In this document: in pieces, positions 57,818 through 64,000 of the stretch | How positions within the stretch are numbered: position 1 is the first letter of the stretch | Layout of the letters: the number at the start of each line of letters is the position of its first letter | From: Entoloma clypeatum | Taxonomy: Eukaryota > Basidiomycota > Agaricomycetes > Agaricales > Entolomataceae | Assembly (NCBI GenBank): GCA_963565915.1 | Contig: OY751495.1 | Span: 3,038,001-3,102,000, forward strand | Direction of reading: 5' to 3' | DNA length: 64,000 nucleotides | The notes under the pieces: model-generated | The model's input: the letters and a program-made list of their open reading frames with translations, nothing else | The model's database searches: none | What the model was told of the DNA's origin: nothing | Translations under genes and position numbers: made by a program

Positions 57818-60800
57818 ATGGCAATCTCGGCGAGTCCTCTCGACATTGGCAAGGAGGAACAAGCGGTGTGTGTTACTATACGTGGTGGGATCATTACACT
57901 GAATCTTAGGTAGGAGACCGAGAAAAAATATGCTCGCTTGCAGTTCGTCCTTCAAAAGTCTGCTGTCTATACTAGTTTCTTGAAGGAGAAGATGGATGAA
58001 GACAAGGGAAAATTGAAAGCTGCCGCTGCTATCAAGGGCAAGCATACAGCTTCTGCGAAACACGGCTCCGCGGCGCAGTATAGGAGGGGCCGCAAGCGGG
58101 CTCGGGTTGAGGACAGTGATGCTAGCGACGATGGAGTTGGTAGTCCGAAACGCAAAAAGAAAGCAGACGGTCAAACAGGACGTACGACCGAGGAAGATGC
58201 TGCGCCCTCGGCGCTCCAGCAGCCCGCCTTGGTCACTGGTGCGAGACTCAAGAACTACCAACTTGAAGGTTTACAGTGGATGGTTTCCCTCGACCAGAAT
58301 GGTATTTCAGGAATATTAGGTGACTCCTTATCCGTGCATGAGCAACATGTTCATTGACTCTCCCCAGCCGATGAGATGGGTCTCGGAAAGGTGAAATACC
58401 ACACTACTCGTTTGGCCCGTCACCTAAAATTGCGCATATAGACACTTCAAACAATCGCTTTCAGCGCTTATCTGCGGGAATGCAGGAACACGAAACCATT
58501 CCTAGTCGTCTGTCCCCTCAGTGTTCTCCACAATTGGGTTGATGAGTACAACAAATTTGCCCCTTCGGTACGTGTTCCGTGCACTCCCCCTTCTATATAC
58601 ACATATGTCCCCAGATACCTGTATGCCTGTACCACGGTACGCCAGCAGAACGTGCCGAGTTGCGGCGCACAGTTATGGCTCTACCGTCCCAGAGTGGAGT
58701 GAAGAAGTCTCACAGCAAGAACGCTCGCCCTCAACCGAAACGCAAAACGAAAGCTCCACCGAAACGGAAAGCTCCTGCAAAGCGGGGGCAACGACGCAGT
58801 TCCCGTTTTATGCAACCTGCCAAGGTCGATTATGATGAGAGGCACGGCGAAGAGGATGATCCAGAAGATGAAGATTCGATAGACGAGGCATCTACATCAG
58901 GTGAACTGACCAGGGAGGCTGACAATGCGGAGGCGGAAGAAGACGAGATGGCGTCGTTCCCCGTCGTCATCACTACATATGAGATGATTATTAAAGACAG
59001 GGCTCACCTTGCAAATTACAGCTGGGGCTATATAGTCGTCGATGAAGGGCATAGGCTGAAGAACCTGAACTGTAAACTTATCAAGGAGATCAAGAAATAT
59101 ACCTCCGCTGGTCGGATGCTGTTGACCGGTACACCTCTACATGTGTGTCTTCAGTTGCTTTGTTTCCAAGCTTTCTTGCTGATAATGTTCAACTTAGAAT
59201 AACCTAGCAGAGCTGTGGTCGTTGCTTAACTTTATATTACCCGACGTATTCGATGACGTTGACGCTTTCCAAGAATGGTATGACCTGCCTCCGCATACAT
59301 TCCTCCCCATCTGAGACCTCTTAACACAGGTTCAACCTTCCCTCAATGTCGTCAACTATGGGCTCTGAACGCTCATCCCAGATTATCAGCTCACTCCACG
59401 CCATCCTCAAACCTTTCCTTCTCCGCCGGGTCAAAGCCGATGTAGAGATTGACCTTCCTCCTAAGAAGGAGTATGTGCTTTATGCGCCACTTACGATGCA
59501 TCAGCGCGAGGCGTATGACCGTGTAGTCGCGGGGACCTTGCGGTCATATTTGATTGGAGAACAGCCTCCGGTGGAACAACAGAAGGAGGCGGAGAAGATC
59601 AAGAAGGACGTCATGGAAGAGCCAAGGCCAATGAGGAAGAAGGGGAAGAAGAACTATGCAGTGGATGGTGACGACGAAAAGTATTTTGACATGCTGGAAA
59701 ATGGGGAGGTGGACGAGAAGGGTGTGAAACTCAAGGAGGGGAAGAATGAGAAGGACGAGCTAGCGATGCTAGGCAGGGAACATCAGTATAAATCAACCTG
59801 TACGTCATCCAGGCGCATCATGTTTGCTTCTGGAGGTTCTGATCCTTCCATCTTCACAGTAAAACAGGTAAACAATATGAAGCTACAAAACGTCGTGATG
59901 CAGCTGAGAAAAGTGTGCTCCCACCCGTTCTTGTTCGACTGGCCATTGGACCCTGCAACATATCAACCCATACTCAATGACGACATCGTGAACACAAGCG
60001 GCAAGATGATGGTCCTTGATCGCCTCCTCCGTGAGCTGTCTAAGAGAGGTCATAAAGTCTTATTATTCAGCCAGTTCACGACGATGCTGGATATCATTGA
60101 GGTGCCCTAGACGTTTTGCAAGGTCAAAGCTCCAGTTAATCAAATCTTATCTTCTCCTCTTAGGATTGGGCAGTAGAGTTCATGGGATGGACAATATGCC
60201 GCATCGATGGCCAGACGCCGCCGTTGGAGCGACGTTCGCAGATGGAGAAGTTTCAGTCTGAAGGAAATGCCCCTGGCGCGCCGTTCCTGTTCCTGCTTAG
60301 CACCCGAGCAGGCGGACTGGGAATCAACCTTACAGCAGCCGACACCGTGATCTTTTACGACCAAGATTGGGTAATATTCTTCATTACCAAACAAAATTTT
60401 AGAACTAAAAATCCGTATTTCAGAATCCACAAATGGACGCGCAGGCGCAGGATCGTGCACATCGGATAGGCCAGAAGAATCCCGTGTTGATTTTCCGGCT
60501 TGTCAGTGCGCATACAATTGAGACCAAGATCATGCAGCGAGCTATGGAGAAGCGGCAGCTTGAGGCGCTGGTTATCGCTAAAGGTTGTACCTACCCTCAT
60601 TCGTCCCTCATTCGGCTCGCGTTGACCCATCTCTTCTTCCAGGCAAGTTCAAAACGCCGGCGGCTGCAGCCGGTCGCAGCAAGACCGAGACAATGGCCGA
60701 GATGGCAGGATCGCTCCTCAAGCTCGAGGGAGAGACAATCAATGTTGTGCCTGATACCGCCGAGGGGAAAGCCGGGGTGATCAGTGATGCAGATCTGGAG

Positions 60801-61019
60801 ATGTTGTTGGATCGAAGCCCAGAGGTGTTTGCGGACAGGGGGAAAGGATGGACGTCGAGCGGGAAGGCAGCCCCTGGGGAGGAAGTTCTTGGGACGAACG
60901 TCGAGAAGGCTGGCAAGGGCAAGAAGTCTGCGGCGTTTGCAGTGTATGAGGCACCTATGCAGGAGGGGAATGATGTGCTTGCGCATTTGATGGGAGAGAA
61001 TCCAAATGCAATTGAGTGA
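57818..61019 (+). CDS. SNF2 chromatin remodeler, LSH/DDM1/Irc5 class
   Basis: Eleven exons: 57818-57865, 57914-58319, 58368-58390, 58442-58567, 58615-59142, 59198-59277, 59330-59799, 59860-60101, 60164-60370, 60424-60583, 60643-61019; introns 47-62 nt, GT-AG; 2667 nt, 888 residues. Walker [13 protein letters not shown] is assembled across two introns around a 23-nt exon. DEGH box [57 protein letters not shown] and [11 protein letters not shown] complete both helicase lobes. A Lys-rich then acidic insert of roughly 85 residues separates motif Ia from [11 protein letters not shown] basic segment [12 protein letters not shown] sits in lobe 2, as in HELLS. It would slide nucleosomes with ATP and support silencing, DNA methylation or repair; class assigned from motif pattern. 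Confidence 0.92.
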
Positions 61020-61068
61020 TGTGGATATACCTTTCGGTTCTTGGATTTTATCTTTATCTTTGTCTTCT

Positions 61069-63554
61069 TTAGACGAGTTCGAGACATTGGATATACTTGT
61101 TCTTACCTCCAACCCTCATGCCCAGGGAGCCCGCCTGACACCGCCTGCAATCGCCACGTACCTTCGAGGCCGCTAGGAGTCTCGGAACATGGGGCCAGGA
61201 GACATTCCGGCACAAACCGAGGCACTCGAAAGGGAAAGAGATGGCGCGACACCATGATAGGGTGGATGTGAAATTCTCAAAGGTGTCATCGGATAGTATC
61301 TTTCCATATGGTAAATCCATTTCAAGCATCGGAATAAGGTAGCTTGGCAGCTCAGCAACCCAGTTCGGATCCAGACGACGAAACTCGTCCGAGATATCTG
61401 GGGTGTAATCTCTGGCAAAGTCCATTTCTTCATCGATCCCTTCCAGAATCCAACCCAACATCCTCGTGGCTTTGTCAGAGCGGACAACTGTATATTCGAT
61501 GGCCATTCCATGTGGGATGCACAAGAGCAGAGCAGCAAACGGTCGGGAAAGCCCTCCTTCGTCCGGTTCTAAATTGTTATTACCAATCTTATTCGATATC
61601 CGGGCCCGCAGCGAAGGAGGAAAGGCCTCGGGAACGTCAATCATTGATATGCAAGGGTGGTGGGAGTAATCGACAACTATGACGAACTCTGGCGGCCGTT
61701 TTGTGTATTCAGAAAGGAGTTGGTTCCTGGCATAAAAAATGGCTTTTTGGCGGCGTCTGAGATCTCTCATGGCCACGAAGGAGATGAAGGTTATGTCTAG
61801 AGAGGAGATGGGAGAAGGAATTCCAGCTAATAACTATTAGGCCAATGTATTTATTTGCAATTTCGTCCCGATCCTTCCAGACTCTCAAGCAAAAATCACG
61901 GTGACCCACAGATTTCCAATCGAGAGCTTGACATGACTTGGAACAGTAGGATGTAACCTGACATCCGGCGCAATGCCTAAATAGTTCCGTTCGTTCTACC
62001 ATGTTGCACTGACAACCATACAGCCGATTAGCCATGGGTTCTGGATAATATGTAGAATTATGCATCTTACGCTCGGCGCCACACATTTTTGTGAGTATTT
62101 GAGCCTTTTGTCGAAACCTTTCTTGAGTTCGATGCGCTCCTCGGCCCAAAATTTGAAGGCGAACCAAATTATATAAAACCTGGACCCGCGACTCTAGAAG
62201 AAGCATCTGGGGGTCCTTGAACGCCCTCTCCACTTGTCGGAAAACCGAGCGATAAATGAGATACGGGGAGATACGCAGGATCATTTCAAATACACCATCA
62301 TCAACCCGCTCGTCAGGCGGCAAAGTACTCATATGAGTCTTGGACTTCTTCGCGTTGGTTCGTAACTCTTTTGGGAATGTCGCGTACTGCAAAAGACCCT
62401 GTAGCAATCCCGCGCGAACACTTTGGGTGATCCAAGTAAAGCTATCGGAGACACTGCAGCCTGTTACAAGATAGCGCAATGCGCCCGAGGCGCACAGGTC
62501 GGTTTGGATATCATGTGTCTGTCGATCCTTGGCAGGTAACCCCAGGCAATCCTTTGTAAGAAGTTGAATGCGCGAGTCATGTCGATCATGATGTGTTTCG
62601 ACAGGAGTACGTGGCCAAATTCTGTCACATTTATGTTAATCGCAGAGAGCATCGAGACCAGCGGATCCCAGGCCGTGATCCACTCCGCTTCTCCTTCAAC
62701 GGCAATTCGAACATAGTCTATACAAACAGAAGCCATCTTGGAGACATCGCCTTTGAGCTCGTGGATGAGCACACGCGGTAATGTGTGTACGTCACGATGT
62801 ATAAATTCTGCCAAGGATGTGGTGATAGAGGTGCGGGTCTTTGTCAAACTGGAGTCATCCCCCGAGTTCGAGGTGTCACATAGCCTAAACCATATGTCCA
62901 CAAGGATAAGGAAAGCATTTGGCGACTCTCCAAGCATTCGAGGCGTCTCCTCTGAGCGGGAACCGAGCAACCGAGGTATAACCTGCTGAATCGTCATAAT
63001 GGTCATCCTGTCGGCCGCTGAGATCATATTGAAGTCGGAAGGCTGGAGAAAGATACTTTTAGGGTAGATTCGCAGATAAAGATGATCCACCCATGTCCAT
63101 ATTGCCGGCCAGAAGCGACGAAAGCCAGTGTAACAATCGGTCCTGCATGCCCTCGGCGGATTCTTTTCCAGATGGGAGTGTAGGATTTGGTGCACTCTCG
63201 CTTGCAAGGCCACCGATATGTCGTTCACCATGCAGACAAGGAGCTCTTGCATGCTTTCGATAGAGCCAGATTCTGCCTCATTCGCCAATATCTGCTTAGA
63301 AATGTTGGTTTTCAAATATTGGCGCATCAATCACGTACCTGGACGTCCCGAGGTATTGTGCTCCATGGTGCAATTTTTCGGGGCAAAGAAACTCTAGGGA
63401 ACGAATATTCGAGATGGTAGGTATTGGGGAGTGGGGATTCAGCGGGCCGCCGACTTGATGAGGGTGTCCCAGGCATTTGATCCAGGGCGCAGGTAGTGAG
63501 TGCTAGTGAGGTCTCGGAAGTACTGTCGGATTTTCGGCTGTACGTTGTGACCAT
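61069..63554 (-). CDS. MYND zinc-finger protein, possibly frameshifted
   Basis: Minus strand, convergent with the SNF2 gene and ending about 50 bp from it. First exon ATG 63554 to 63339; intron 63338-63292 (GTACGT...AAGCAG, 47 nt); second part from 63291. The MYND finger (CNMVERTELFRHCAGCQ, YCSKSCQALDW, GHRDFC; about 62020-61900) has the usual C/H spacing and would bind proteins. Flanking helical sequence fits a large Agaricomycete MYND family of unknown role. Frames shift near 62545 without a convincing intron, so a 1-bp indel is possible. An intron ending in CTCTCTAG lies near 61800; its donor and the C-terminus are uncertain. Confidence 0.75.
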
Positions 63555-64000
63555 GCCGCCAAGATTAGTGTTGCCGCAAGGTAAGGTCAAGGCAAGGTAA
63601 GGTAAAATAAATTCAAACTCAACCTTTGCCTTACCTTGACCTCGACACAACCTCGAATCACTCCCATCAGCAACGAAAATGTCCCATCAAATGGTCACAC
63701 AGAAACGATTGGACATGAACGAGAATGACCTTCAGGGCATCACCAGCCGCGATACCAGCCTTCTTATACCTCCCCAACATTCCGAATCCTCGGAAAAACA
63801 AACATGTTCGCGACGGGTAAACGATCGGGGACACGACGCGATGAGGAGCGACAACACGTCGCAGAACAAACATCACACGCATTGGCGCAAGGGGTGTATC
63901 GGTCTCGTGGGAAGGACTTTCAGGGGTCGAGGGGCTTGCTGATTGTGGTCTCAGAGCATCGTTGGAGGGACAGGAAGGCGGGACGTTGAAAAAAACATTG
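63555..64000. other. upstream of MYND gene, no gene recognised
   Basis: Contains an imperfect inverted repeat of AAGGTAAGG/CCTTACCTT words (about 63579-63640) close to the MYND start. Short plus-strand frames (63679-63942, 63804-63989) have no recognisable domain; one could be the start of a gene beyond the right edge. Confidence 0.4.

Noticed and set aside
1..64000. CRISPR arrays, rRNA genes, complete tRNA genes
   Set aside because: None seen; repeats here are eukaryotic TE or satellite types and no cloverleaf could be folded by eye.

Overview
The window looks like a gene-poor, transposon-rich stretch of a basidiomycete (probably Agaricomycete) chromosome. The evidence is host genes cut by many 48-63 nt GT-AG introns, chromodomain Ty3/gypsy elements, a Tc1-type transposon, and lineage-typical protein families (a TOM70 receptor, a secreted M43 metalloprotease, a MYND-finger protein, an LSH/DDM1-class SNF2 protein).

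Layout. 1-9672: 3' part of a Ty3/gypsy chromovirus (gypsy-1), with a complete, very young Ty1/copia element (3347-9128) inserted in its last ORF. 9673-19000: host segment with a DUF6532-like relic, an M43 metalloprotease (11624-12712, six exons), TOM70 (13575-15913, eleven exons), a 432-bp foldback MITE and a small PHD-like zinc-finger gene. 19100-21900: satellite-like cluster with two long palindromes. 22523-29134: complete but decayed gypsy-2, same family as gypsy-1, minus strand. 29198-40765: gypsy-3, which carries five later insertions: a solo LTR holding an apparently intact Tc1/mariner element, a poly(A)-tailed retroposon, a 2.46-kb hAT-like element and a second solo LTR. 40928-48290: a decayed minus-strand gene split by gypsy-4 (41915-47814), which itself carries a solo LTR and lacks its integrase core. 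49437-55556: two truncated minus-strand gypsy elements, gypsy-5 inserted in gypsy-6, then a solo LTR. 55913-57544: two MITEs. 57818-64000: an LSH/DDM1/Irc5-like SNF2 remodeler and, converging on it, a MYND-finger gene.

Common threads. Most nonsense mutations in the elements and in the split gene are CGA to TGA (C-to-T at CpG), as expected from cytosine methylation decay or a RIP-like process; the spliced reading frames of TOM70, the SNF2 gene and the metalloprotease are open. Target-site duplications flank almost every insertion and give a relative order of events. The most promising novelties are a conserved accessory ORF downstream of pol in the gypsy-1/2 family, the Tc1 element with unusual inverted inner repeats, the foldback MITE with 7-bp duplications, and the lineage-specific gene split by gypsy-4. 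All similarity calls are from reading the sequence; no database search was run.
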